Origin: Ptiloglossa arizonensis
Taxonomy: Eukaryota > Arthropoda > Insecta > Hymenoptera > Colletidae
Reading direction: 5' to 3'
Assembly: GCF_051014685.1 (NCBI RefSeq)
Contig: NW_027478399.1
Coordinates: 558,001-622,000 of the forward strand
DNA: 64,000 nucleotides
Shown in pieces: positions 50,636-63,380 of this stretch. Position numbers and translations under genes: made by a program. Position 1 is the stretch's first letter, and each line of letters starts with the position of its first letter. The notes below the pieces were generated by a model. It was given only the letters and a program-made list of their open reading frames with translations. It had not been told where the DNA came from and made no database searches.

Positions 50636-53600
50636 CTCAACCATTCCTTAACTTCAAACTCCCATATCTCGAGAACGGATTGACGAACTCGAGAAATTCC
50701 TGTTTCACCTGAAAGCAGAAACTCGCCCGATTACAGCGGTGTGTGTATTTTTGCCCTAGGCCATAGTAGTTATTGGTTTCGAGTATCAGACTTGCGAAAA
50801 TTTTGATGGTTTCTCAAACGTTCCTTAACTTCAAACTCCCATATCTCGCGAACGGATTGACGAACTCGAGAAATTCCTGTTGAATCTGAAAGTAGAAACT
50901 CGCCCGATTACAATGGTGTGCGTACTTTTCCCCTAGGCCATAGTAGTTATTGTTTTCGATTATCAGACTTGCGAAAATTTTGATGGTTTCTCAACCATTC
51001 CTTCACTTCTAACTCCCATATCTGGCGAACGGATTGACGATCTCGAGAAATTCCTGTTGCATCTGAAAGTAGAAACTCGCCCGATTACTATGGTGTGTGT
51101 ACTTTTCCCCTAGGCCTTTGTAGTTATTGGTTTCGGGAATCAGACTTGCGAAAATTTTGATGGTTTCTCAACCATTCCTTAATATCAAACTCCCATATCT
51201 CGGGAACGGATTGACGATCTCGAGGAATTCCTTTTGCATCTCAAAGTAGAAACACGCCCGATTACAGTGGTGTGTGGACTTTTCCCCTAGGCAATTCCAG
51301 TTATTGGTTTCGAGTATCAGACCAGCGAAAATTTTGATGGTTTCTCAATCATTCCTTAATTTCAAACTCCCGTATCTCGGGAACGGATTGACGATCTCGA
51401 GAAATACCTGTTGCATCTGAAAGTAGAAACTCGCCCGGTTAAACGGTATGTGTATTTTTCCCCTAGGCCATTCCAGTTATTGTTTTCGAGTATCAGAACA
51501 GCGAAAATTTTGATGGTTTCTCAACCATTCCCTAACTTCAAACTTCCATATCTCGCGAACGGATTGACGAACTCGAGAAATTCCTGTTGCATGTGAAAGT
51601 AGAAACACGCCCGATTACAATGGTGTGTGTTCTTTTCCCCTAGGCCATAGTAGTTATTGGTTTCGAGTATCAGACTTGCGAAAATTTTGATGGTTTCTCA
51701 ACCATTCCTTAATTTCAAACTCCCATATCTCGCGAACGGATTGACGAACTCGAGAAATTCCTGTTGCATCCGAAAGTAGAAACTCGCACGATTACAAATG
51801 CATGTGTATTTTTCCCCTAGGCCTTTGTAGTTATTGGTTTCGGGAATCAGACTTGCGAAAGTTTTGATGGTTTCTCAACCATTCCTTAAATTCTAACTCC
51901 CATATCTCGCGAACGGATTGACGAACTCGAGAAATTCCTATTGCGTCTGAAAGTAGAAACTCGCCCGATTACAATGGTGTGCGTACTTTTCCCCTAGGCC
52001 ATAGTAGTTATTGTTTTCGATTATCAGACTTGCGAAAATTTTGATGGTTTCTCAACCATTCCTTCACTTCTAACTCCCATATCTGGCGAACGGATTGACG
52101 ATCTCGAGAAATTCCTGTTGCATCTCAAAGTAGAAACTCGCACGATTACAACTGCATGTGTATTTTTCCCCTAGGCCTTTGTAGTTATTGGTTTCGGGAA
52201 TCAGACTTGCGAAAATTTTGATGGATTCTCAACCATTCCTTCACTTCTAACTCCCATATCTGGCGAACGGATTGACGATCTCGAGAAATTCCTGTTGCAT
52301 CTCAAAGTAGAAACACGCCCGATTACAATGGTATGTGTACTTTTCCCCTAGGCCACTCCAGTTATTGGTTTCGAGTATCAGACCAGCGAAAATTTTGATG
52401 GTTTCTCAACCATTCCTTAACTTCAAACTCCCATATCTCGAGAACGGATTGACGAACTCGAGAAATTCCTGTTTCACCTGAAAGCAGAAACTCGCCCGAT
52501 TACAGCGGTGTGTGTATTTTTGCCCTAGGCCATAGTAGTTATTGGTTTCGAGTATCAGACTTGCGAAAATTTTGATGGTTTCTCAAACGTTCCTTAACTT
52601 CAAACTCCCATATCTCGCGAACGGATTGACGAACTCGAGAAATTCCTGTTGCATCTGAAAGTAGAAACTCGCCCGATTACAATGGTGTGCGTACTTTTCC
52701 CCTAGGCCATAGTAGTTATTGTTTTCGATTATCAGACTTGCGAAAATTTTGATGGTTTCTCAACCATTCCTTCACTTGTAACTCCCATATCTGGCGAACG
52801 GATTGACGATCTCGAGAAATTCCTGTTGCATCTGAAAGTCGAAACTCGCCCGATTACTATGGTGTGTGTACTTTTCCCCTAGGCCTTTGTAGTTATTGGT
52901 TTCGGGAATCAGACTTGCGAAAACTTTGATGGTTTCTCAACCATTCCTTAATATCAAACACCCATATCTCGGGAACGGATTGACGATCTCGAGGAATTCC
53001 TTTTGCATCTCAAAGTAGAAACACGCCCGATTACAGTGGTGTGTGGACTTTTCCCCTAGGCAATTCCAGTTATTGGTTTCGAGTATCAGACCAGCGAAAA
53101 TTTTGATGGTTTCTCAATCATTCCTTAATTTCAAACTCCCATATCTCGGGAACGGATTGACGATCTCGAGAAATACCTGTTGCATCTGAAAGTAGAAACT
53201 CGCCCGATTACAACGGTATGTGTATTTTGCCCCTAGGCCATTCCAGTTATTGTTTTCGAGTATCAGAACAGCGAAAATTTTGATGGTTTCTCAACCATTC
53301 CCTAACTTCAAACTCCCATATCTCGCGAACGGATTGACGAACTCGAGAAATTCCTGTTGCATGTGAAAGTAGAAACACGCCCGATTACAATGGTGTGTGT
53401 TCTTTTCCCCTAGGCCATAGTAGTTATTGGTTTCGAGTATCAGACTTGCGAAAATTTTGATGGTTTCTCAACCATTCCTTAATTTCAAACTCCCATATCT
53501 CGCGAACGGATTGACGAACTCGAGAAATTCCTGTTGCATCCGAAAGTAGAAACTCGCACGATTACAAATGCATGTGTATTTTTCCCCTAGGCCTTTGTAG

Positions 53601-53870
53601 TTATTGGTTTCGGGAATCAGACTTGCGAAAATTTTGATGGTTTCTCAACCATTCCTTAAATTCTAACTCCCATATCTCGCGAACGGATTGACGAACTCGA
53701 GAAATTCCTGTTGCATCTGAAAGTAGAAACTCGCCCGATTACAATGGTGTGCGTACTTTTCCCCTAGGCCATAGTAGTTATTGTTTTCGATTATCAGACT
53801 TGCGAAAATTTTGATGGTTTCTCAACCATTCCTTCACTTCTAACTCCCATATCTGGCGAACGGATTGACG
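50636..53870. repeat. Block G, copies 2 and 3 in tandem (10-monomer unit)
   Basis: Copy 2 begins about 50636 and copy 3 about 52405. TGTTTC is at 50701 and 52470, the GGCAATTCC marker at 51289 and 53058, each 1769 bp apart: ten monomers minus one base lost near 51436 (CCCGGTTAAACGG). Both copies keep the full marker order of copy 1. Private changes include GTTGAATCTG (50880), TTGCGTCTG (51942) and AAAACTTTGATGG (52921). Confidence 0.85.
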
Positions 53871-56800
53871 ATCTCGAGAAATTCCTATTGCATCTCAAAG
53901 TAGAAACACGCCCGATTACAGTGGTGTGTGTACTTTTCCCCTAGGCCATTCCAGTTATTGGGTTCGAGAATCAGACCAGCGAAAATTTTGATGGTCTCTC
54001 AACCATTCCTTAATTTCAAACTCCCACATCTCGGGAACGGATTGACGATCTCGAGAAATTCCTGTTGCATCTGAAAGTAGAAACTCGCCCGATTACAACG
54101 GTATGTGTACTTTTCCCCTAGGCCATAGTAGTTATTGGTTTCGAGTATCAGACTTGCGAAAATTTTGATGGTTTCTCAACCATTCCTTAACTTCGAACTC
54201 CCATATCTGGCGAACGGATTGACGATCTCGAGAAATTCCTGTTGCATCTGAAAGTAGAAACTCGCCCCATTACAATGGTATGTGTACTTTTCCCCTAGGC
54301 CACTCCAGTTATTGGTTTCGAGTATCAGACCAGCGAAAATTTTGATGGTTTCTCAACCATTCCTTAACTTCAAACTCCCATATCTCGAGAACGGATTGAC
54401 GAACTCGAGAAATTCCTGTTTCACCTGAAAGCAGAAACTCGCCCGATTACAGCGGTGTGTGTATTTTTGCCCTAGGCCATAGTAGTTATTGGTTTCGAGT
54501 ATCTGAGTTGCGAAAATTTTGGTGGTTTCTCAACCATTCCTTAATTTCCAACTCCCATATCTCGCGAAAGGATTGACGAACTCACGAAATTCCTGTTGCA
54601 TCTGAAAGTAGAAAGTCGCCCCATTACAACGGTATGTGTACTTTTCCCCTAGGCCACTCCAGTTATTGGTTTCGAGTATCAGACCAGCGAAAATTTTGAT
54701 GGTTTCTCAAACGTTCCTTAACTTCAAACTCCCATATCTCGCGAACGGATTGACGAACTCGAGAAATTCCGATTGCATCTGAAAGTAGTAACTCGGCCGA
54801 TTACATTGGTATGTGTATTTTCCCCTAGGCCTTTGTAGTTATTGGTTTCGGAAATCAGACTTGCGAAAGTTTTGATGGTTCCTCAAACATTCCTTAATTT
54901 CAAACTCCCATATCTCGGGAACGGATTGACGATCTCGAGGAATTCCTGTTGCATCTGAAAGTAGAAACACGCCCGATTACAATGGTGTGTGTTCTTTTCC
55001 CCTAGGCCATAGTAGTTATTGGTTTCGAGTATCAGACTTGCGAAAATTTTGATGGTTTCTCAAACGTTCCTTAACTTCAAACTCCCATATCTCGCGAACG
55101 GATTGACGAACTCGAGAAATTCCTGTTGCATCCGAAAGTAGAAACTCGCACGATTACAAATGCATGTGTATTTTTCCCCTAGGCCTTTGTAGTTATTGGT
55201 TTCGGGAATCAGACTTGCGAAAATTTTGATTGTTTCTCAACCATTCCTTAATTTCAAACTCCCATATCTCGGGAAAGGATTGACGAACTCGAGAAATTCC
55301 TGTTGCATGTGAAAGTAGAAACACGCCCGATTACAATGGTGTATGTTCTTTTCCCCTAGGCCATAGTAGTTATTGGTTTCGAGTATCAGACTTGCGAAAA
55401 TTTTGATGGTTGCTCAAGCGTTCCTTAACTTCAAACCCCCATATCTCGCGAACGGATTGACGAACTCGAGAAATTCCTGTTGCATCTGAAATTAGAAACT
55501 CGCACGATTACAACGGTATGTGTATTTTTCCCCTAGGCCTTTGTAGTTATTGGTTTCGGGAATCAGACTTGCGAAAATTTTGATGGTTCCTCAAACATTC
55601 CTTAACTTCAAACTCCCATATCTCGCGAATGGATTGACGAGCTCGAGAAATTCCTGTTGCATCTGAAAGTAGAAACACGCCCGATTACAATGGTGTGTGT
55701 ACTTTCCCCCTAGGCCATAGTAGTTTTTGGTTTCGAGTATCAGACTTGCGAAAATTTTGATGGTTTCTCAACCATTCCTTAACTTCGAACTCCTATATCT
55801 CGCGAACGGATTCACGAACTCGAGAAATTCCTGTTGCATCTGAAAGTAGAAACTCGCACGATTACAACGGCATGTGTATTTTTCCCCTAGGCCTTTGTAG
55901 TTATTGTTTTCGGGAATCAGACTTGCGAAAATTTTGATGGTTTCTCAACCATTCCTTCACTTCTAACTCCCATATCTGGCGAACGGATTGACGAGCTCGA
56001 GAAATTCCTGTTGCATCTCAAAGTAGAAACACGTCCGATTACAGTGGTGTGTGTACTTTTCCCCTGGGCCATTCCAGTTATTGGTTTCGAGTATCAGACC
56101 AGCGAAAATTTTGAACGTTTCTCAACAATTCCTTAACTTCAAACTCCCATATCTCGCGAACGAACTGACGAACTCGAGAAATTCTTGTTGCATCTGAAAG
56201 CAGAAACTCGCCCGATTACAATGGTGTGTGTATTTTTGCCCTAGGCCATTCCAGTTATTGGTTTCGAGTTTCAGACCAGCGAAAATTTTGATGGTTTCTC
56301 AACCATTTCTTAACTTCAAACTCCCATATCTCGCGAACGGATTGACGAACTCGAGAAATTCCTGTTGCATCTGAAAGTAGAAACACGCCCGATTACAATG
56401 GTGTGTGTACTTTCCCCCTAGGCCATAGTCGTTATTGGTTTCGAGTATCAGACTTGCGAAAATTTTGATGGTTTCTCAACCATTCCTTAACTTCGAACTC
56501 CTATATCTCGCGAACGGATTCACGAACTCGAGAAATTCCTGTTGCATCTGAAAGTAGATACTCGCACGATTACAACGGCATGTGTATTTTTCCCCTAGGC
56601 CTTTGTAGTTATTGGTTTCGGGAATCAGACTTGCGAAAATTTTGATGGTTTCTCAACCATTCCTTCACTTCTAACTCCCATATCTGGCGAACGGATTGAC
56701 GATCTCGAGAAATTCCTATTGCATCTCAAAGTAGAAACACGCCCGATTACAGTGGTGTGTGTACTTTTCCCCTAGGCCATTCCAGTTATTGGGTTCGAGA

Positions 56801-57640
56801 ATCAGACCAGCGAAAATTTTGATGGTCTCTCAACCATTCCTTAATTTCAAACTCCCACATCTCGGCAACGGATTGACGATCTCGAGAAATTCCTGTTGCA
56901 TCTGAAAGTAGAAACTCGCCCGATTACAACGGTATGTGTACTTTTCCCCTAGGCCATAGTAGTTATTGGTTTCGAGTATCAGACTTGCGAAAATTTTGAT
57001 GGTTTCTCAACCATTCCTTAACTTCGAACTCCCATATCTGGCGAACGGATTGACGATCTCGAGAAATTCCTGTTGCATCTGAAAGTAGAAACTCGCCCCA
57101 TTACAATGGTATGTGTACTTTTCCCCTAGGCCACTCCAGTTATTGGTTTCGAGTATCAGACCAGCGAAAATTTTGATGGTTTCTCAACCATTCCTTAACT
57201 TCAAACTCCCATATCTCGAGAACGGATTGACGAACTCGAGAAATTCCTGTTTCACCTGAAAGCAGAAACTCGCCCGATTACAGCGGTGTGTGTATTTTTG
57301 CCCTAGGCCATAGTAGTTATTGGTTTCGAGTATCTGAGTTGCGAAAATTTTGGTGGTTTCTCAACCATTCCTTAATTTCAAACTCCCATATCTCGCGAAA
57401 GGATTGACGAACTCACGAAATTCCTGTTGCATCTGAAAGTAGAAAGTCGCCCCATTACAATGGTATGTGTACTTTTCCCCTAGGCCACTCCAGTTATTGG
57501 TTTCGAGTATCAGACCAGCGAAAATTTTGATGGTTTCTCAACCATTCCTTAAATTCTAACTCCCATATCTCGCGAACGGATTGACGAACTCGAGAAATTC
57601 CTGTTGCATCTGAAAGTAGAAACTCGCCCGATTACAATGG
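53871..57640. repeat. 16-monomer spaced repeat with inner tetramer step
   Basis: GGGTTCGAGAATC at 53960 and 56791 are 2831 bp apart, 16 x 177 minus the base lost near 54818. Matching stretches are about 53.7-54.7 and 56.6-57.55 kb (CCTATTGCATCTC, CCACATCTCGG, CTCACGAAATTCC). Between them, units with ACTTTCCCCCTAGG recur at 55701 and 56409, exactly 708 bp apart, together with CGAACTCCTATATC and GGATTCACG. Confidence 0.75.
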
Positions 57641-59185
57641 TGTGCGTACTTTTCCCCTAGGCCATAGTAGTTATTGTTTTCGATTATCAGACTTGCGAAA
57701 ATTTTGATGGTTTCTCAACCATTCCTTCACTTCTAACTCCCATATCTGGCGAACGGATTGACGATCTCGAGAAATTCCTATTGCATCTCAAAGTAGAAAC
57801 ACGCCCGATTACAGCGGTATGTATACTTTTCCCCTAGGACATAGTAGTTATTGGTTTCGATTATCAGACTTGCGAAAATTTTGATGGTTTCTCAACCATT
57901 CCTTAACTTCGAACTCCCATATCTGGCGAACGGATTGACGATCTCGAGAAATTCTTGTTGCATCTGAAAGTAGAAACTCGCCCGAATACAGAGGTATGTG
58001 CATTTTTGCCCTAGGCCATAGTAGTTATTGGTTTCGAGTATCTGAGTTGCGAAAATTTTGGTGGTTTCTCAACCATTCCTTAATTTCAAACTCCCATATC
58101 TCGCGAAAGGATTGACGAACTCGCGAAATTCCTGTTGCATCTGAAAGTAGAAACTCGCCCCATTACAATGGTATGTGTACTTTTCCCCTAGGCCACTCCA
58201 GTTATTGGTTTCGAGTATCAGACCAGCGAAAATTTTGATGGTTTCTCAACCATTCCTTAACTTCAAACTCCCATATCTCGAGAACGGATTGACGAACTCG
58301 AGAAATTCCTGTTTCACCTGAAAGCAGAAACTCGCCCGATTACAGCGGTGTGTGTATTTTTGCCCTAGGCCATAGTAGTTATTGGTTTCGAGTATCAGAC
58401 TTGCGAAAATTTTGATGGTTTCTCAAACGTTCCTTAACTTCAAACTCCCATATCTCGCGAACGGATTGACGAACTCGAGAAATTCCTGTTGCATCTGAAA
58501 GTAGAAACTCGCCCGATTACAATGGTGTGCGTACTTTTCCCCTAGGCCATAGTAGTTATTGTTTTCGATTATCAGACTTGCGAAAATTTTGATGGTTTCT
58601 CAACCATTCCTTCACTTCTAACTCCCATATCTGGCGAACGGATTGACGATCTCGAGAAATTCCTGTTGCATCTGAAAGTAGAAACTCGCCCGATTACTAT
58701 GGTGTGTGTACTTTTCCCCTAGGCCTATGTAGTTATTGGTTTCGGGAATCAGACTTGCGAAAATTTTGATGGTTTCTCAACCATTCCTTCACTTCTAACT
58801 CCCATATCTGGCGAACGGATTGACGATCTCGAGAAATTCCTGTTGCATGTGAAAGTAGAAACACGCCCGATTACAATGGTGTGTGTTATTTTCCCCTAGG
58901 CCATAGTAGTTATTGGTTTCGAGTATCAGACTTGCGAAAATTTTGATGGTTGCTCAAGCGTTCCTTAACTTCAAACTCCCATATCTCGGGAACGGATTGA
59001 CGATCTCGAGGAATTCCTTTTGCATCTCAAAGTAGAAACACGCCCGATTACAGTGGTGTGTGGACTTTTCCCCTAGGCAATTCCAGTTATTGGTTTCGAT
59101 TATCAGACTTGCGAAAATTTTGATGGTTTCTCAACCATTCCTTCACTTCTAACTCCCATATCTGGCGAACGGATTGACGATCTCG
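57641..59185. repeat. Mosaic units sister to 49.4-50.3 and 58.9-kb junction
   Basis: Includes the 48-monomer sister block at 57.87-58.77 kb. It is then assembled from pieces seen elsewhere: GCATGTGAAAG with GTGTGTTATTTTC (58885), AAGCGTTCC joined straight to CTCGGGAACGG with GAGGAATTCC, GGCAATTCC (59075), and GATTATCAG. The 58.9-59.1 kb unit is a chimera of two monomer classes. Confidence 0.7.
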
Positions 59186-60311
59186 AGAAATTCTTGTTGG
59201 ATCTGAAAGCAGAAATTCGTCGGATTACAGCGGTATGTGTATATTTGCCCTAGGCCATAGTAGTTATTGGTTTCGAGTATCAGACTTGCGAAAATTTTGA
59301 TGGTTTCTCAACCATTCCTTTATTTCAAACTCCCATATCTCGCGAACGGATTGACAAACTCGAGAAATTCCTGTTGCATCTGAAAGTTGAAACTCGCCCG
59401 ATTACAGTGGTGTGTGCCTTCCCCCTAGGCCATTCCAGTTATTGGTTTCGAGTATCAGACCAGCGAAAATTTTGATGGTTTCTCAACCATTTCTTAACTT
59501 CAAACTCCCGTATCACGCGAACGGATTGACGAACTCGAGAAATTCCTATTGCATCTGAAAGCAGAAACTCGCGCGATTACAACAGTATGTGTATTTTTCC
59601 CCTAGGCCTTTGTAGTTATTTGTTTCGAGTATCAGACCAGCGAAAATTTTGATGGTTTCTCAACCATTCCTTAACTTCAAACTCCCATATCTCGCGAACG
59701 GATTGACGAACTCGAGAAATTCCTGTTGCATCTGAAAGTAGAAACTCGCACGATTACAACGGCATGTTTATTTTTCCCCTAGGCCTTTGTAGTTATTGGT
59801 TTCGGGAATCTGACTTGCGAAAATTTTGATGGTTTCTCAACCATTCCTTAACTTCTAACACACATATCTCGCGAACGGATTGACGATCTCAAGAAATTCC
59901 TGTTGCATCTGAAAGTAGAATCTCGCACGATTACAACGGCATGTGTATTTTTCCCCTAGGCCTTTGTAGTTATTCGTTTCGGGAATCTGACTTGCGAAAA
60001 TTTTGATGGTTTCTCAACCATTCCTTAACTTCAAACTCCCATATCTCGCGAACGAAATGACGAACTCGAGAAATTCCTATTGCATCTGAAAGCAGAAATT
60101 CGCCCGATTACAACGGTATGTGTATTTTTGCCCTAGGCCTCTGTAGTTATTGGTTTCGAGTATCAGACTTGCGAAAATTTTGATGGTTTATCAACCATTC
60201 CTTAATTTCAAACTCCCATATCTCGCGAACGGATTGACGAACTCGCGAAGTTCCTGTTGCTTCTGAAAGTAGAAACTCGCCCCAATACAATGGTGTGTGT
60301 ACTTTTCCCCT
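59186..60311. repeat. Right outer layer, copy 1 of a 17-monomer-spaced block
   Basis: Rare markers TTGTTGGATCTG, ATATTTGCCC, CTTTATTTC, CCGTATCACGCG, GCATGTTTATTTT, GAACGAAATGACG, GTTTATCAACC and CCCCTAACCCATAG occur in order and again from 62192. The offset is 3006-3008 bp (17 monomers, with a two-base loss near 59409 and one base near 60479) and then 2831. The drop of exactly 177 marks one extra monomer here (about 59817-59993, with CTAACACACATATC). Confidence 0.85.
59640..59816 (+). repeat. Representative type A monomer (177 bp)
   Basis: A near-consensus unit useful as a coordinate reference (m1 = 59640). It carries A4T4 at m4-11, TCGCGA at m53-58 (59692-59697), CTCGAG at m72-77 and CCTAGG at m139-144. 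Its last third is type A (GGCCTTTGTAG, CGGGAATC). Type B and C units share m1-m118 in outline but differ together at m121-177: type B has TGGTGTGTGTAC, GGCCATTCCAG and ACCAG before the next unit; type C has GCGGTGTGTGTA, TTTTTGCCCTAGG and GGCCATAGTAG. The linked differences define real subfamilies rather than scattered noise. Confidence 0.9.
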
Positions 60312-62191
60312 AACCCATAGTAGTTATGGGTTTCGAGTATCAGACTTGCGAAATTTTTGATGGTTTCTCAAACATTCCTAAACTTCAAACTCCCATATCT
60401 CGCGAACGGATTGACGAACTCGAGAAATTCCTCTTTCATCTGAAAGTAGAAACTCGCCCGATTACAACGGTATGTGTATTTTCCCCTAGGCCATTGTAGT
60501 TATTGGTTTCGAATATCAGACATTCGAAAATTTTGATCGTTTCTCAACCGTTCCTTAACTTCAAACTCCCATATTATGCGAACGGATTGACGAACTCGAG
60601 AAATTCCTATTGCATCTGAAAGCAGAAACTCGCCCGATTACATCGGTATAAGTATTTTTGCCCTAGGCCATAGTAGTTATTGGTTTCGAGTTTCAGACTT
60701 GCGAAAATTTTGATGGTTTCTTAACCATTCCTTAAATTCAAACTCCCATATCTCGCGAACGGATTGACGAACACGAGAAATTCCTATTGCATCTAACAGC
60801 AGAAACTCGCCCGATTTCAACGGTATGTGTACTTTTCCCCTAGGCCATTCCAGTTATTGGTTACGAGTATCAGACCAGCGAAAATTTTGATGGTTTCTCA
60901 ACCATACCCTAACTTCAAACTCCCATATCTCGCGAACGGATTGACAAACTCGAGAAATTCCTGTTGCCTCTGAAAGTAGAAACACGCCCCATTACAATGG
61001 TGTGTGTACTTTTCCCCTAGGCCATTCCAGTTATTCGTTTCCAGTATCAGACTTGCGAAATTTTTTATGGTGTCTCAACCATTCCTTAACTTCAAACTCC
61101 CATATCTCGCGAACGGATGGACGAACTCGAGAAATTCCTGTTTCATCTGAAAGTAGAAATTCGCCCGATTACAACGGTATGTGTATTTTTCCCCTAGGCC
61201 ATTGTAGTTATTGGTTTCGAGTATCACACATGCGAAAATTTTTATGGTTGCTCAACCATTCCTTAACTTCAAACTCCCATATCTCGCGAACGGATTGACG
61301 AACTCGAGAAATTCCTCTTGCATCTGAAAGTAGAAACTCGCCCCATTACAATGGTGTGTGTACTTTTCCCCTAACCCATAGTAGTTATGGGTTTCGAGTA
61401 TCAGACTTGCGAAAATTTTGATGGTTTGTCAACCATTCCTTAACTTCAAACTCCCATATCTCGCGAACGGATTGACGAACTCGAGAAACTCCTATTGCAT
61501 CTGAAAGCAGAAACTCGCCCGATTACAACGGTATGTGTATTTTTGCCCTAGGCCTCTGTGGTTATTGGTTTCGAGTATCAGACTTGCGAAAATTTTGATG
61601 GTTTCTCAACCGTTCCTTAAATTCAAACTCCCATATCTCGCGAACGGATTGACGAACTCGAGAAATTCCTGTTGCATCTGAAAGTAGAAACTCGCCCGAT
61701 TACAAGGGTATGTGTATTTTTCCCCTAGGACTTTGTAGTTATTGGTTTCGGGAATCAGACTTGCGAAAATTTTGATGGTTGCACAACCATTCCTTAACTT
61801 CAAACTCCCATATCTCGCGAACGAATTGACGAACTCGACAAATTCTTCTTGCATCTGAAAGCAGAAACTCGCCCGATTACAGCGGTGTGTGTATTTTTCC
61901 CCTAGGCCTTTGTAGTTATTTGTTTCGAGTATCAGACTTGCGAAAATTTTGATGGTTTCTCAACCATTCCTTAACTTCAAACTCCCATATCTCGGGAACG
62001 GATTGACGACCACGAGAAATTCCTATTGCATCTGAAAGCAGAAACTCGCTCGATTGCAAGGGTACGTGTATTTTTGCCCTAGGCCATAGTAGTTATTGGT
62101 TTCGAGTATCAGACATGCGAAAATTTTGATGGTTTCTCAACCATTCCTTATCTTCAAACTCCCATATCTCGCGAACGAATTGACGAACTCG
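60312..62191. repeat. Diverse monomers of the right outer layer
   Basis: About eleven units. They include CATATTATGCGAACGG (60572), GAACACGAG with CCGATTTCAACGG (60771, closest to 1486-1560), CATACCCTAAC, GGATGGACG, CCCCTAACCCATAG (61372), GGCCTCTGTGG, and the ACAAGGGTATG / GGTTGCACAACC pair (61606-61890), which matches 907-1190 at the left edge. Confidence 0.75.
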
Positions 62192-63380
62192 AGAAATTCT
62201 TGTTGGATCTGAAAGCAGAAATTCGCCGGATTACAGCGGTATGTGTATATTTGCCCTAGGCCATAGTAGTTATTGGTTTCGAGTATCAGACTTGCGAAAA
62301 TTTTGATGGTTTCTCAACCATTCCTTTATTTCAAACTCCCATATCTCGCGAACGGATTGACAAACTCGAGAAATTCCTGTTGCATCTGAAAGTTGAAACT
62401 CGCCCGATTACAGTGGTGTGTGTACCTTCCCCCTAGGCCATTCCAGTTATTGGTTTCGAGTATCAGACCAGCGAAAATTTTGATGGTTTCTCAACCATTT
62501 CTTAACTTCAAACTCCCGTATCACGCGAACGGATTGACGAACTCGAGAAATTCCTATTGCATCTGAAAGCAGAAACTCGCGCGATTACAACAGTATGTGT
62601 ATTTTTCCCCTAGGCCTTTGTAGTTATTTGTTTCGAGTATCAGACCAGCGAAAATTTTGATGTTTTCTCAACCATTCCTTAACTTCAAACTCCCATATCT
62701 CGCGAACGGATTGACGAACTCGAGAAATTCCTGTTGCATCTGAAAGTAGAAACTCGCACGATTACAACGGCATGTTTATTTTTCCCCTAGGCCTTTGTAG
62801 TTATTGGTTTCGGGAATCTGACTTGCGGAAATTTTGATGGTTTCTCAACCATTCCTTAACTTCAAACTCCCATATCTCGCGAACGAAATGACGAACTCGA
62901 GAAATTCCTATTGCATCTGAAAGCAGAAATTCGCCCGATTACAACGGTATGTGTATTTTTGCCCTAGGCCTCTGTAGTTATTGGTTTCGAGTATCAGACT
63001 TGCGAAAATTTTGATGGTTTATCAACCATTCCTTAATTTCAAACTCCCATATCTCGCGAACGGATTGACGAACTCGCGAAGTTCCTGTTGCTTCTGAAAG
63101 TAGAAACTCGCCCCAATACAATGGTGTGTGTACTTTTCCCCTAACCCATAGTAGTTATGGGTTTCGAGTATCAGACTTGCGAAAATTTTGATGGTTTGTC
63201 AACCATTCCTTAACTTCAAACTCCCATATCTCGCGAACGGATTGACGAACTCGAGAAACTCCTATTGCATCTGAAAGCAGAAACTAGCCCGATTACAACG
63301 GTATGTGTATTTTTGCCCTAGGCCTCTGTGGTTATTGGTTTCGAGTATCAGACTTGCGAAAATTTTGATGGTTTCTCAAC
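62192..63380. repeat. Right outer layer, copy 2, with switch near 63.14 kb
   Basis: Up to CCCCTAACCC (TAACCC at 63142) the order follows 59.19-60.31 kb. Immediately afterwards the unit with GATGGTTTGTCAACC and the following monomers match 61.38-61.6 kb instead, exactly 1770 bp (10 monomers) upstream. The copy is therefore a recombinant of two older segments sharing the CCCCTAACCC unit. Confidence 0.8.

Noticed and set aside
61002..61298. A 98-codon plus-strand open frame
   Set aside because: It spans parts of three monomers and exists because variants remove the usual TGATGG and TTGACG stops. Its peptide repeats the satellite translation and shows no domain.
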